A program made the position numbers and the translations under genes. Positions 8,763-18,437 of a DNA stretch of 64,000 nucleotides are shown here, piece after piece. A model generated the notes under the pieces. The model was not told where the DNA came from and searched no databases. It saw only the letters and a program-made list of their open reading frames with translations. The DNA lies in NCBI GenBank assembly GCA_964631325.1, contig CAZVWJ010000001.1, forward strand, positions 62,001 to 126,000, read 5' to 3'. Position 1 is the stretch's first letter; every line of letters starts with the position of its first letter. This stretch comes from CAZVWJ01 sp964631325 (GTDB lineage Bacteria; T1Sed10-126).

Positions 8763-9677
8763 CTAACGCAAAATAATCGCAAGCAAGCCGAGAAAAACAA
8801 CGCTGGCCGCCAGAAACCGCCGGGGAAGGTCCTCTTCCTCGAACAACAGGCCCCCACCGAGGACACTGACCAGCATTCCGGCCCGTTTGATTGCAACCAC
8901 ATAAGAGACCTGGATCTCAGTAATAGCCAGCATCTGTGTGCCTGAAAGAACAGCTTCCAGGGTACCAGCCGCAATTATTCCACCAAAAATATAGCCCGGC
9001 CAGGGCGACGAACCGGAAATGTGAGTATCCCCTGGTTTTTCCTTCATTAATTTGCCCCGACGAAAAAGGACCAGCGGCAATAAAAGCAACGTAAATAAAA
9101 CGTGAAACCAGAACGAATATATCAGCGGCCGGGCCGCTCGCGCGGCGAGTTTGTCTATATTTGCCTGGATACTCCAGATAAACGACACAAACAGGGCCCA
9201 ACGACAACCGGGGTCCTCAAACAGGGCTAAAAAGGGGCGAAAACCGCTCATCTCTGAACTGCGGGTTAATAAATAGGTCCCCGCTACCACTCCGAGAATC
9301 CCCACGAGCCCCTGGAGATCCGGTAGTTCCGAAAGAATCAACCAACTGGTAAGAATCATAAAAAAAGGAGTCAAGGAAATTAACGGCATAACCAGAGAGA
9401 CATCGGACAGCTCCAGGGCCCGGACATAGCCGTAAAAACCAAACAGATTACCGAACACTGCAATAAACAAGACCAGGGGAAAATGATTTTCATATGTCGG
9501 CGGAGGAGTAAAATATGTAAATACGAGGAGGACAGGTACCGCAAGCCCCATCAACAACCAGAGCAAAAAGAGACTATTTATTCGGCGGCGAGTCAATCCT
9601 TTTATAAACAGGTTCTGGAGGGCATAGGAGAAACTGCAGATAATAGCCAGCAACTGCCAGGTAACTGTAAGCAACAA
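8763..9677 (-). CDS. EamA/DMT-family membrane transporter
   Basis: A 304-residue polytopic membrane protein with about ten hydrophobic segments arranged as two EamA repeats. The first repeat is residues 1-135, containing VRALELSDVSLVMPLISLTP. The second spans about 160-304, ending in LFEEEDLPRRFLAASVVFLGLL. The family exports or imports metabolites; the substrate cannot be told from sequence. It lies between spoVG and rpmE on the same strand with ordinary spacing. Confidence 0.85.
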   Translation of the reverse strand: MLLTVTWQLLAIICSFSYALQNLFIKGLTRRRINSLFLLWLLMGLAVPVLLVFTYFTPPPTYENHFPLVLFIAVFGNLFGFYGYVRALELSDVSLVMPLISLTPFFMILTSWLILSELPDLQGLVGILGVVAGTYLLTRSSEMSGFRPFLALFEDPGCRWALFVSFIWSIQANIDKLAARAARPLIYSFWFHVLFTLLLLPLVLFRRGKLMKEKPGDTHISGSSPWPGYIFGGIIAAGTLEAVLSGTQMLAITEIQVSYVVAIKRAGMLVSVLGGGLLFEEEDLPRRFLAASVVFLGLLAIILR

Positions 9678-9702
9678 TAAAAAGTCCTATCCTAATAAAA
9701 TC

Positions 9703-9981
9703 TTACAAAGGGATTTCCCTGGACTCTGAGACCTGCTCGTTGTAATCCCGAATAAGCTCGGCGCAAATTCTTTCCCGACAATCATTATTCAGTGGGTGAG
9801 CTATGTCACGCAACTCACCTCTATATTCCTCATTAGGCATCGCTGCAATAACTCCACTTTCCGCTCTGACCAACCTGATATTATGGACCACGAATTCCTC
9901 GTCAAATACTACGGAAGCAAATGCTAACAGACGTTCGCCACCGGTCTCTACGGGATTCAAATCAACAGATGTAACTTCCAT
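9703..9981 (-). CDS. spoVG: SpoVG-family RNA/DNA-binding regulator
   Basis: Small regulator of about 92 residues, matching SpoVG: start MEVTSVDLNPVE, then ASVVFDEEFVVHNIRLVR and YRGELRDIAHPLN. Family members bind nucleic acid and control sporulation, division or virulence depending on the host. The ATG at 9981 has TTGGAGGTTG upstream, which fixes the start; upstream in-frame codons are not needed. It directly follows ispE, a Firmicute gene pairing. Confidence 0.93.
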   Translation of the reverse strand: MEVTSVDLNPVETGGERLLAFASVVFDEEFVVHNIRLVRAESGVIAAMPNEEYRGELRDIAHPLNNDCRERICAELIRDYNEQVSESREIPL

Positions 9982-10041
9982 GATATCAACCTCCAAATAA
10001 TAAGCCCTTCTGTTCCACAAAAACAGTTGGTTATTCTTGCG

Positions 10042-10938
10042 TTAATCAGCCCCGATTTCAATTGTCCCACCTAATCTTCCCATAAACCAGTCTATCGCAG
10101 AATTATTATTCCGCAACTGTTTCACTGCTTCGTTTGCTTTTTCTCTCCGTTCAAAAAGAGCGTAAAGTCCACTTCCACTGCCAGTCAATCCAACGTAATT
10201 TGAAAATACACCGAGACGCTCCCTTATTTCTTCGAGTTGTTCATAACGGGAGACAAGTACAGGCCAAAAATCATTTTCCAAATTTAATTTTTGCCACAGA
10301 TAACCGGGCCTGGAAACAGGCAACACCGGTAAATTAAAACAATAATTTTTAGTTTCAGCCACCTCTTTTTCAAACTGGCTATAAGCCGAGACAGTTGAAA
10401 TATGCAAGCCGGGAATCGCGATCAACGCCCAGCCTTCCTGGGGCGGTAAGGAAAGCAGTTGTTCGCCAATCCCGGCGGCCCGACATGTTTCTCCGGTCAG
10501 AAAAAAGGGAATATCCGCACCCAATTTATGAGCTACATCAGAATAGAAAGACCAGTCCAGCTTAATGCCGGAGAAATTTTGAACGGCCCATAGAATTAGC
10601 CCGGCGGCATTACCGCTTCCCCCACCCAGGCCGGCACCGGTAGGAATACGCTTTTTCAGTTGGACCTTGAGCGGGGGTATTTCAACTCCCCGGTCACGCA
10701 AAAATTGAAGCGTTTTAAAAATTAAATTTTCAGGACCGTCCGGCACTGAAACAGGGCCGGAAACTGTCAGTATATCTTTTCTCCCATCACTATCTTTCCG
10801 AGTGATCACCAGTTGGTCTACAATTTTAACCACCTGAAAAACCGTTTCCAGACCGTGAAAACCCGACGCCAGCTTCCGGCCAATTTTTAAACCTAAATTC
10901 AATTTTGCCGGAGTAAAGATTCGTACTGTTCTACTCAT
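10042..10938 (-). CDS. ispE: 4-diphosphocytidyl-2-C-methyl-D-erythritol kinase
   Basis: GHMP kinase of the MEP isoprenoid pathway, phosphorylating CDP-methylerythritol. It begins RIFTPAKLNLGLKI and has the ATP loop PTGAGLGGGSGNAAG. The C-terminal family motif VGLTGSGSGLYALF is also present. Length (about 298 residues) is normal. I use the ATG at 10938; an in-frame GTG five codons earlier has no ribosome site. Confidence 0.93.
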   Translation of the reverse strand: MSRTVRIFTPAKLNLGLKIGRKLASGFHGLETVFQVVKIVDQLVITRKDSDGRKDILTVSGPVSVPDGPENLIFKTLQFLRDRGVEIPPLKVQLKKRIPTGAGLGGGSGNAAGLILWAVQNFSGIKLDWSFYSDVAHKLGADIPFFLTGETCRAAGIGEQLLSLPPQEGWALIAIPGLHISTVSAYSQFEKEVAETKNYCFNLPVLPVSRPGYLWQKLNLENDFWPVLVSRYEQLEEIRERLGVFSNYVGLTGSGSGLYALFERREKANEAVKQLRNNNSAIDWFMGRLGGTIEIGAD

Positions 10939-10997
10939 TAATAAACAACTCACTCATTTAAATCAAACCAAACACCTAAGAACCCTCCCTCAATAAA

Positions 10998-11024
10998 CCT
11001 TGTGACTGCTCCAGAGTCACACAA
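10998..11024 (-). terminator. Candidate terminator after atpC
   Basis: TGTGACT at 11001-11007 pairs with AGTCACA at 11015-11021, leaving a 7-nt loop. On the minus strand the hairpin follows the atpC stop and runs into TTTATTG. The stem is short and the T-tract weak, so this may be only partial termination ahead of ispE. Confidence 0.35.
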
Positions 11025-11046
11025 AATCCTCACAGCAAATATATTT

Positions 11047-11541
11047 TCACTCAGCCGTATTTTCCTCTTTAATTTTACGATAATGTTCAACTACTTTAAG
11101 CCGGGCTTTCGCACGTTCGAGGCACCAGTATGAATGGTCAACGTCAATTTCAATTTCCGATTCGTCCAGCCCTTCTTCCTGCTGCAATTGACGAGCTTCC
11201 TCCAGCCTTTTCTCCGCCCGGTCGTAAGCTGCTCTGGCCCTTTCTTCGTCAATATCCTCCGCTTTTTCAGCCCCTTGAGTCAACACAGATATTTCATTGT
11301 CAGCAATGCGGGCATAGCCCCCCGTAACATTCAGAAGTTGAACTTCGTCATCCCACTTGAGCTTTAACTCACCAGGCTCTAGTTCCGCCATATAAGGTTC
11401 GTGACCGGGAAGGACTCCAAACCTCCCTTCCTGGCCGGGAAAAACCGCCTCATCCACCCGGCCTTCCCAGATTATCCCCTCGGGCGTGACAACTTTAAGG
11501 TGAATCTCTCCGGTAGGAGTACTGCTATTTTCTGGGACCAT
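11047..11541 (-). CDS. atpC: ATP synthase epsilon subunit
   Basis: Epsilon subunit of the F1 central stalk. The N-terminal beta sandwich has the typical segment EAVFPGQEGRFGVLPGHEP, and the C-terminal half is helical and charged. At 164 residues it is longer than usual (about 135), mainly through an acidic loop around DESEIEIDVDHSYW. It is the last gene of the atp operon, 14 nt after atpD. Confidence 0.93.
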   Translation of the reverse strand: MVPENSSTPTGEIHLKVVTPEGIIWEGRVDEAVFPGQEGRFGVLPGHEPYMAELEPGELKLKWDDEVQLLNVTGGYARIADNEISVLTQGAEKAEDIDEERARAAYDRAEKRLEEARQLQQEEGLDESEIEIDVDHSYWCLERAKARLKVVEHYRKIKEENTAE

Positions 11542-11555
11542 ACCAATTCCTCTTG

Positions 11556-12953
11556 TTATTGTTCAGCTTCTTTCAGCACGTCCTCCAGTCCCCCGTTCAT
11601 GTAAAAAGCCTGTTCCGGGACATCGTCTAAATTACCTTCAACAATTTCTTTAAATCCCCGGATTGTCTCACTGAGAGGGACGTAACAACCTGGTTCTCCG
11701 GTGAACTGTTCGGCCACGTGGAACGGCTGGGAGAAAAAACGTTCAATTTTCCGGGCCCGATCAACAATTAATTTATCGTGGGCGGAAAGTTCCTCCCGGC
11801 CGAGAATCGCAATAATATCCTGCAGTTCTTTATATCGTTGAAGCACCTGTCTAACCTCGTGGGCAACCCGGTAGTGTTCTTCCCCAACGTTTTCCGGCGT
11901 TAGCAGTGAGGAATGAGAATCAAGGGGATCCACGGCGGGATAAATTCCTTTCTCCGTCAAATCGCGGGAGAGTACAATTGTAGAGTCAAGATGGGCAAAA
12001 GTAGTAGCCGGAGCCGGATCGGTTAAATCGTCCGCCGGCACATACACGGCCTGAATAGAGGTTATGGAACCGTCCCGGGTGGAGGTTATCCTCTCCTGGA
12101 GATCTCCCATTTCAGAAGCAAGAGAAGGCTGGTAACCAACTGCCGAAGGCATTCGCCCAAGCAAAGTTGAGACTTCTGAACCGGCCTGAACAAAGCGAAA
12201 TATATTATCAATAAAAAGCAGAACGTCCTGATTCTTTTTGTCCCGAAAATACTCGGCCTGGGTGAGCCCGGTTAAACCAACCCGGAAGCGGACTCCGGGT
12301 GGTTCATTCATCTGCCCAAAAACAAGCGAAGTACTATCCAGGACGTTGGCTTCATCCATTTCACGCCAGAGGTCATTGCCTTCACGGGTCCGTTCTCCAA
12401 CCCCGGTAAAAATAGAGGTCCCCTCGTGTTCGTGACCGACGTTTCGAATTAATTCCATAATCAGGACCGTCTTTCCCACGCCCGCCCCGCCGAAAAGACC
12501 GGTCTTGCCCCCCTTACGGAAAGGGGCCATTAAATCAACAACCTTTATTCCAGTTTCAAATTTCTCCGGGGACGGAGAAAGCTCGGATAGCTCCGGTGGA
12601 TCCCGGTGAATCGGCCACTTTTCGGCGTCGGATAGAGGTTCTCTTCCATCCATCGGTTCACCCTTGACGTTCAGCACTCGACCAAGAGCTTCTTCCCCCA
12701 CGGGAACCGAAATTGGTTTGCCTCTGCTTTCCACTTCAAGCCCCCGGCTAAGCCCGTCCGTAGAATCCATTGCCAGACAGCGAACCTGGTTGTTTCCAAT
12801 CTGCTGCATTACTTCACAGATGACTTCGTCATCAGCCATTATTTCAAGTGCTTCATGAATTTCCGGCAATTCATCCCGGGCAAATTCAACATCAACCACG
12901 GGCCCGTTGATACTCACCAGTTCACCGATAATAGTATTCTCTCGTGCTGTCAT
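11556..12953 (-). CDS. atpD: ATP synthase beta subunit
   Basis: Catalytic subunit of F1, converting ADP and phosphate to ATP. Walker A is GGAGVGKTVLIMEL, with GERTREGNDLWREM (catalytic Glu) and LLFIDNIFRFVQAG (Walker B). Length 465 is normal. It lies between atpG and atpC with short spacing and a good ribosome site (AGGAGG). Confidence 0.98.
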   Translation of the reverse strand: MTARENTIIGELVSINGPVVDVEFARDELPEIHEALEIMADDEVICEVMQQIGNNQVRCLAMDSTDGLSRGLEVESRGKPISVPVGEEALGRVLNVKGEPMDGREPLSDAEKWPIHRDPPELSELSPSPEKFETGIKVVDLMAPFRKGGKTGLFGGAGVGKTVLIMELIRNVGHEHEGTSIFTGVGERTREGNDLWREMDEANVLDSTSLVFGQMNEPPGVRFRVGLTGLTQAEYFRDKKNQDVLLFIDNIFRFVQAGSEVSTLLGRMPSAVGYQPSLASEMGDLQERITSTRDGSITSIQAVYVPADDLTDPAPATTFAHLDSTIVLSRDLTEKGIYPAVDPLDSHSSLLTPENVGEEHYRVAHEVRQVLQRYKELQDIIAILGREELSAHDKLIVDRARKIERFFSQPFHVAEQFTGEPGCYVPLSETIRGFKEIVEGNLDDVPEQAFYMNGGLEDVLKEAEQ

Positions 12954-12975
12954 TCTAAACCTCCTTTACAGGGCC

Positions 12976-13854
12976 TCATAGTGCTTCAGCCGCTCCGGAA
13001 ATTTCCGCAATTTCCCGGGTAATATTCTGCTGGCGCAGTTGATTAAATTCGTGTTCCAACTCTTCCAACATTTCATCCGCGCTCTCCGTAGCCTGCTCCA
13101 TTGCCGTCATACGAGCCCCACGCTCGGAAGCGTATGATTCCAGCAAACCCATAAAAATCTGGCTGTAGACGTGGTAGGGTAAGATGGCATCAATTACTGT
13201 TTTTGGCTCCGGGTCATAATGATAATCCAATCCCTCCGAAAAAATCTCAATTATAAATTCCTCCCGGTTCAATGGGAGGAGCGGATAATCCAGAACCCGC
13301 TGACGCATTGCGGTCTCGAATTCATTGTAAATCATGGTGATTGAAGTTACTTTGCCTTTTTTGAAATCTTTACAAACTCTGTCTCTAATTGCTCCGGATG
13401 TCTCAAGATATTGACTCTCCCAGACGTCCTCAAAAGTAGCTTCTACCGGTGCCCCTTCCCGGGTAAAATATTCAATTCCTCTGTTGCCAACCAGATATAA
13501 ATGGGCATCTCCCGGTTTCTGCAACATCTTTTCAACTTTACGGTAAACGTTTGTATTAAAAGAACCGCAGAGACCCCTATCAGAGGTAAATATGAGGTAG
13601 CCCGGGGACTGATCTTCCGGCACAAGTCCCTCCTCGGCCGAGAGAAAAAACGGATGATCAAACGAAGAATGACGGACGATCAGCGAACGAATAGCCCGGG
13701 AAGTTTCCCGACCAAATGCGCGAGCATTCTGCATCCATTTTTTGGCCCTCTGCATGCGGGCAGAAGCGACAGCCCGCATCGCACTGGTAATCTGGCGAAC
13801 GTTTTTCACTCCGCCTAAATGTCGTTTTAACTCCCGTTCTGAACTGGCGCTCAT
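12976..13854 (-). CDS. atpG: ATP synthase gamma subunit
   Basis: Rotating central-stalk subunit. It has the N-terminal helix with ITSAMRAVASARMQRA, the central ITSDRGLCGSFNTNVYRK, and the C-terminal helix with MTAMEQATESADEMLEEL and RQQNITREIAEI. At 292 residues it is complete. Same transcript as atpA and atpD. Confidence 0.97.
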   Translation of the reverse strand: MSASSERELKRHLGGVKNVRQITSAMRAVASARMQRAKKWMQNARAFGRETSRAIRSLIVRHSSFDHPFFLSAEEGLVPEDQSPGYLIFTSDRGLCGSFNTNVYRKVEKMLQKPGDAHLYLVGNRGIEYFTREGAPVEATFEDVWESQYLETSGAIRDRVCKDFKKGKVTSITMIYNEFETAMRQRVLDYPLLPLNREEFIIEIFSEGLDYHYDPEPKTVIDAILPYHVYSQIFMGLLESYASERGARMTAMEQATESADEMLEELEHEFNQLRQQNITREIAEISGAAEAL

Positions 13855-13880
13855 TTAAAATCTACTCCCCGGCAAACCTG

Positions 13881-15386
13881 TTAACCTATTTCGTCCCAAC
13901 TGGCCTCAATTAATTCTTCAATCCGAGATTCAAACTCTTCCGAAAGCTCCTCCGCTTCTTCCAGTTTTTCCAGTAAATCCTCATATTCATCTCGAGCTTT
14001 CTGAATAATTGTCTCTTCAAAATCCTTAACCCCATCCACGTCAATCGAATCAAGGTACCCGTTTATTCCTGCATAAATTATTAAAATTTGTTCACTCACC
14101 GGTAACGGATGATACTGCTTTTGCTTGAGAATTTCCATCAATCTTTCCCCACGGGTGAGCTGCTTCTGGGTCTCTTCATCCAGTTCTGTTCCAAACTGAG
14201 CAAAAGATTCTTTTTCCCGGTACTGGGCCAACTCAAGGTGAAGCGCCCCGGCCACTTCGTTCATTATTTCATTTTGTGCTTCTCCGCCAATCCGGCTGAC
14301 CGAAATTCCTACGTCAATAGCGGGTCTAATCCCCTGGTTAAATAGTTCCGGATCAAGATAAATCTGCCCATCTGTTATTGAAATTACGTTGGTAGGGATA
14401 TAGGCGGAAACATCCCCGCTCTGGGTTTCAATAATCGGCAGAGCAGTCAAGCTTCCACCGCCGTAGTCGTCACTGTATTTCGCTGCTCTTTCGAGTAGAC
14501 GCGAATGAAGGTAAAAGACGTCACCGGGATAAGCTTCACGGCCGGGTGGACGGCGCAACAACAAGCTAATCTCCCGATAAGCAACGGCGTGCTTACTTAA
14601 ATCATCATAAACAATCAGAGCATCTTCACCATTATCCCGATAGTACTCCGCCATACTGCAACCGGAATACGGAGCAATATAACGTTCTGCCACCGGCGCT
14701 GAAGCAGAAGCCAGAACCACCGTCGTATATTCCATCGCCCCGACTTTTTTCAATTTTTCAATCAATTCCGCCACTTCCCCCTTTTTTTGGCCAATGGCCA
14801 CGTAAATACATTTTACATCACTGTGTTTCTGATTAATTATAGTGTCTACTCCAATCGCGGATTTACCAGTCTGACGGTCACCCACAATTAACTGGCGTTG
14901 TCCCCGGCCCAGGGGAGTCATAGAATCAATAGCTTTCAGGCCTGTCTGCAGCGGTTCTTGAACTGATTGTCGTTCTTTCAAACCGGGGGCCGCACGCTCA
15001 ACCTTGTAACGCTCAACCGGCTCTATTTCTCCCGCACCATCAACTGGCTGGCCCAGCGCATTTACTACTCTCCCCTGCAAATCCGGGCCCACCGGAACAT
15101 TAATTACCCGGCCGGTACGTCTAACCTCTTCCCCCTCATGAATCCCTTCCTCCGGTCCGATGATAACCACACCAAGACTACCTTCATCCAGGTTTAAGAC
15201 CAGGCCCTCAACTCCGTTCTCAAATTTTACCAATTCAGAGGCTCTAACGTCTTTTAAACCATAAACCCGGGCGATACCATCACCCACTTCGAGCACTACC
15301 CCCACTTCCCGGTAATCCAGCTCGGTTTCTAAAGAATTTATCTCCTGTTTAAGAATATTTTTGACTTCTTCCGGCCTTATTTCCAT
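13881..15386 (-). CDS. atpA: ATP synthase alpha subunit
   Basis: Non-catalytic nucleotide-binding subunit of F1. It has the phosphate loop GDRQTGKSAIGVD, the ALIVYDDLSKHAVAYR segment and the arginine-finger region NVISITDGQIYL with ISVSRIGGEAQ. Length 501 is normal. The C-terminus is acidic. Gene order atpH-atpA-atpG is standard. Confidence 0.98.
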   Translation of the reverse strand: MEIRPEEVKNILKQEINSLETELDYREVGVVLEVGDGIARVYGLKDVRASELVKFENGVEGLVLNLDEGSLGVVIIGPEEGIHEGEEVRRTGRVINVPVGPDLQGRVVNALGQPVDGAGEIEPVERYKVERAAPGLKERQSVQEPLQTGLKAIDSMTPLGRGQRQLIVGDRQTGKSAIGVDTIINQKHSDVKCIYVAIGQKKGEVAELIEKLKKVGAMEYTTVVLASASAPVAERYIAPYSGCSMAEYYRDNGEDALIVYDDLSKHAVAYREISLLLRRPPGREAYPGDVFYLHSRLLERAAKYSDDYGGGSLTALPIIETQSGDVSAYIPTNVISITDGQIYLDPELFNQGIRPAIDVGISVSRIGGEAQNEIMNEVAGALHLELAQYREKESFAQFGTELDEETQKQLTRGERLMEILKQKQYHPLPVSEQILIIYAGINGYLDSIDVDGVKDFEETIIQKARDEYEDLLEKLEEAEELSEEFESRIEELIEASWDEIG

Positions 15387-15407
15387 CTGATTATTGTGCC
15401 TCCGCCG

Positions 15408-15917
15408 TTAAATTTCTTTTTTAAAATTTTTCAGGATCTGTGCAACTGAATTATCAAACACGTAATCATCAACCTTAACTCGTAGTCCCCCGACCAGTGA
15501 ACTATCAACTATTTCTTGCAGCTCTATATTCTCATCAAATCGATTTTCCAGAGCCGCTTGCAATTTCTCGCGCTGGCCTTCTTTCAGCGGGAAAGGGGTC
15601 CACACGCGAGCTGTCTGAATGTTACAGAACTCACATCTTTCTTGACCACAAAGGCGAATTAATTCGGGAATCAGGGGCAATCTCTTTTTTACCGCGAGGA
15701 CCTGGCAAAAATCTTTAATTAACTCACAACCCTCCCCCTCAAAAGCTTTTTCGAGTAGCTTCTCTTTGGTTTGAGCAGAAACCGTCGGGCGGGCAAAATA
15801 CTCCCGTATTTCCCTGGTAAAAATTTCCGGCAACGCCTGAATTGCCCGGGCCGTTTCATCTAACTGTCCTCGCGATCTGGCCAAATCAAAAAGTGCATCC
15901 AGGTAACGCCGGGCCAA
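15408..15917 (-). CDS. atpH: ATP synthase delta subunit
   Basis: Links F1 to the peripheral stalk. The N-terminus ARRYLDALFDLARSRGQ matches the delta family and the C-terminus ends VDDYVFDNSVAQILKNF as expected. The start is a TTG at 15917, the only canonical start giving the conserved N-terminus; an ATG nearby is out of frame. A Cys-rich patch (CGQERCEFC) in the middle is unusual for delta and could bind metal or simply be drift. Confidence 0.92.
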   Translation of the reverse strand: MARRYLDALFDLARSRGQLDETARAIQALPEIFTREIREYFARPTVSAQTKEKLLEKAFEGEGCELIKDFCQVLAVKKRLPLIPELIRLCGQERCEFCNIQTARVWTPFPLKEGQREKLQAALENRFDENIELQEIVDSSLVGGLRVKVDDYVFDNSVAQILKNFKKEI

Positions 15918-15928
15918 CTGTGCATTTT

Positions 15929-16432
15929 TTAGTGGAATTGAAGTTCACCCGTTTCCAAATCCTCAATAAACGACTCCACTAATCTCTCGTGGTCTTCTTT
16001 GCTAATTTCTCTCTCTAAAATTTGTTCGCCAAGCATTGCCGCATACACGCCCAGCTCTTTTTTTAACCGGTCAAACTCTTTTATTTCCTTTTCCCGCGCC
16101 CGCTTTTCAGCCGCGTTAATTTTAGCTCGAGCTTCCTGTTCAGCTTCGTTAACAATCTGTTTGCGTTCCTTTTCCCCGGCTCGTTTTTTGTTTTCAACTA
16201 TTTGCCGGGCTTTTTCTCGAGCTTCTTTTAGCTCCGACTCTTCTTCTTTTACCAGAAACTCGGCCCGTTCTTTTCTTTCCTCCGCCTTCTGCAGATCCGA
16301 CTGAATTTTTTCTTCCCGTTCCTGCAGAGTTTCTACAATCGGCCCCCAGGCGTATCGTCCCAGCAGAAGCAACAGTAAACCAAAAGCCAGCCAGGTGAAA
16401 AAAATCAGACCCGGATTAAACACGAATATCAC
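15929..16432 (-). CDS. atpF: ATP synthase b subunit
   Basis: Peripheral-stalk subunit with one N-terminal membrane segment (about residues 5-28). A long charged coiled coil with many Glu/Lys/Arg residues follows, then the C-terminal LGEQILEREIS region. Length 167 is normal. It lies between atpE and atpH. Confidence 0.95.
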   Translation of the reverse strand: MIFVFNPGLIFFTWLAFGLLLLLLGRYAWGPIVETLQEREEKIQSDLQKAEERKERAEFLVKEEESELKEAREKARQIVENKKRAGEKERKQIVNEAEQEARAKINAAEKRAREKEIKEFDRLKKELGVYAAMLGEQILEREISKEDHERLVESFIEDLETGELQFH

Positions 16433-16467
16433 CCGCTTCAGGCCCGGTTATCCGGAGCAGTTTCATT

Positions 16468-16809
16468 TTATCCCCATTCTTCCGGTGCTGGCTGCATCAC
16501 AGCCGCTTCCTGATTAACCTTCGACTGACCAGCACTATCCTGGTAATCAGTCCGAATGTGCTTGATCGCGTAAATCCCGTAAAATGCTACACCGAGAGCG
16601 GCAAAAGTGAGCCCTTCAATTAAAGCTGAAGCGACAATCATGTGAGTTAATAAAGAACCGCTAACCTCCGGTTGCCGCCCCAGGGATTCAAGATCCTTGG
16701 AAGCAAGCCAACCAATTCCCAGGGCACCTCCAAGCAAAGCTATACTTCCTCCCAGAACAGTAATTCCAATCCCAATCCCTTCACCGATAAACATTCCACT
16801 CAAACTCAT
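16468..16809 (-). CDS. atpE: ATP synthase c subunit with C-terminal extension
   Basis: Membrane ring subunit with two hydrophobic hairpin helices joined by the polar loop SLGRQPEV. The ion-binding carboxylate is Glu65 in ALIEGLTF. The position that is usually Gln in sodium-type rings appears as Trp34 (LGIGWLASK), so a sodium site is not obvious; ion choice remains an inference. The protein has 113 residues, with about 28 polar residues after the second helix, longer than the usual 75-90. Confidence 0.93.
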   Translation of the reverse strand: MSLSGMFIGEGIGIGITVLGGSIALLGGALGIGWLASKDLESLGRQPEVSGSLLTHMIVASALIEGLTFAALGVAFYGIYAIKHIRTDYQDSAGQSKVNQEAAVMQPAPEEWG

Positions 16810-16877
16810 TTCAAAAACCTCCTGATTAAAAAATAAATGTTAAACACCCAGTTGCATTTTTTATCGTCCATTTACAT

Positions 16878-17738
16878 CTAATGACGATGTATCTGTAAAT
16901 CAATATACAGCACAGAAAGTATCGTAAATACGTAAGCCTGAACAACTGAAGTTAAAATTTCCAGAGCATAAATAAATAGAGCAAATAAAGTCGCTGCCAG
17001 TGACGAGGGCCAGCTCAACAACATCGACTGAAATGATTCCATAAAAAAAACAGCAAGGCCCAGCACTCCAAAGAGAATCCCGTGGCCGGCCAGCATGTTA
17101 GCCAGCAACCGAACAACAAGAACCATGTGTTTTACTACCGTCAAACAAAATTCCAGTGGTAATAAAAAAATCGCTATATATTCAGGAACCGTTTCCGGTA
17201 CATAATTCCGGAGATATCCAAAAAACCCAAATTTTTTAATCCCCACTGCCATCCCTACTAACAACACCAGCAACGCCAGACCGGAAACAATCCAGATGTT
17301 AGAAGTCGGCGTCGCCATTGGGAAAATAATGAAATCTGTCCAGGGAATTTTTACTTCCGGAATCAAGCCGGACAAATTTGCGACTAAAAGAAAAGCAAAC
17401 AGGGTTAAAAAAAAGCTCAAGAACGGTTTACCTTCATCCTCACCGAGAATCGGATACACCATCTCGTCTCGAACATAAATCACATAACTCTCAAAAGCAG
17501 TCATCAAATACCCCTGCGGGGCTGGAACGGGAGTCGTGGAGAATCGCCAGCCTACGTAAACACCCGCCCCTGTCAAAAAAATAAAAGTATATAGCAACAC
17601 CCAAGTATGACGGGTAAACTTAAAAATTATCGGACCCAGCGAAAAAATTACAAAATAACTCTGATCTAACAAATGATGAATAATTTCCATGGGGATCAAC
17701 CCAGAATAAAATATGAAATATAACCCCCCACGATACAA
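16878..17738 (-). CDS. atpB: ATP synthase a subunit
   Basis: Membrane stator subunit that forms the ion channel. The essential Arg lies in MVLVVRLLANMLAGH, and the C-terminal helix region ILTSVVQAYVFTILSVLYI is typical. About six membrane segments; 286 residues. Usual position before atpE. Confidence 0.95.
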   Translation of the reverse strand: MYRGGLYFIFYSGLIPMEIIHHLLDQSYFVIFSLGPIIFKFTRHTWVLLYTFIFLTGAGVYVGWRFSTTPVPAPQGYLMTAFESYVIYVRDEMVYPILGEDEGKPFLSFFLTLFAFLLVANLSGLIPEVKIPWTDFIIFPMATPTSNIWIVSGLALLVLLVGMAVGIKKFGFFGYLRNYVPETVPEYIAIFLLPLEFCLTVVKHMVLVVRLLANMLAGHGILFGVLGLAVFFMESFQSMLLSWPSSLAATLFALFIYALEILTSVVQAYVFTILSVLYIDLQIHRH

Positions 17739-17815
17739 CCATCCGTAAATATAACTTTTAAGCCAGACAAAGTAAAAAATTAACCCCCCGGTTTAACCGA
17801 GGTGGGAACTGCCAG

Positions 17816-18217
17816 CTAACCGGCAGATTTGCTGCGGACAGCCAGGTGGAGTGATAAAAATGTTACCAAAAATACTCCGATAAGCAAACTGAGAAAAAAA
17901 GATATAGGATTTATTAATCCATAATAAAATAACAGGGCTGTCGAACCAAAGATCAACACTAATTTCCAGAAATACAAAGCGGTTAACCCCAGCAGAGGCG
18001 GTAGTTTACCGGTGAACATCAAACTATAAATAAAATAGAAAATTGGCAGTTGTGAAAGGATTATTACAAAGGCCAGTCGGAAAGTACAGATACAGGCGAC
18101 AGAATCTACACAGAGTTCCAGGAGAAGCCAACTCCCGGCAAACAGCCAGCCATAAATTAAAAGTTTTCTAACAAAAGCATCATTTACCCGGTGGAGTCTC
18201 TCTTTTATCCACTTCAT
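17816..18217 (-). CDS. atpI: AtpI-like membrane protein
   Basis: A 133-residue protein with four hydrophobic segments, encoded just before atpB. Size, topology and position match AtpI, which assists c-ring assembly or ion supply in other bacteria. Sequence motifs are weak, so the name rests mainly on context. Its start overlaps the end of the upstream atpZ-like gene by 38 nt. Confidence 0.7.
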   Translation of the reverse strand: MKWIKERLHRVNDAFVRKLLIYGWLFAGSWLLLELCVDSVACICTFRLAFVIILSQLPIFYFIYSLMFTGKLPPLLGLTALYFWKLVLIFGSTALLFYYGLINPISFFLSLLIGVFLVTFLSLHLAVRSKSAG

Positions 18218-18419
18218 TGGAGATTAATTTCCTGGTTTTAAACAAAAAATAAGCAAGCGCACCCAGAATACCAACTATAAGTCCAACTCCCAGGCCCAGG
18301 CTAAACCGCTCAAGCCACTGACCGATTGTATAACCAAGGTAAGTGAAAAAGCCAATAATGAGGACCATTACAAACCCCATGTGAGAATAACTGAGTGCCA
18401 GACGCAAATCTTCTTTCAA
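18180..18419 (-). CDS. atpZ: AtpZ/AtpI-family small membrane protein
   Basis: A 79-residue protein with two membrane segments (about residues 10-32 and 40-63) and the family-like GYTIGQWLERFSLGLGVGLIVG, usual for AtpZ/AtpI proteins at the head of atp operons. In other bacteria AtpZ and AtpI together handle cations or help assembly. It is the first gene of the atp operon here and starts 18 nt after the rpiB-upp fusion gene. Confidence 0.75.
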   Translation of the reverse strand: MKEDLRLALSYSHMGFVMVLIIGFFTYLGYTIGQWLERFSLGLGVGLIVGILGALAYFLFKTRKLISNEVDKRETPPGK

Positions 18420-18437
18420 CCGTTTACCACCAGCCTT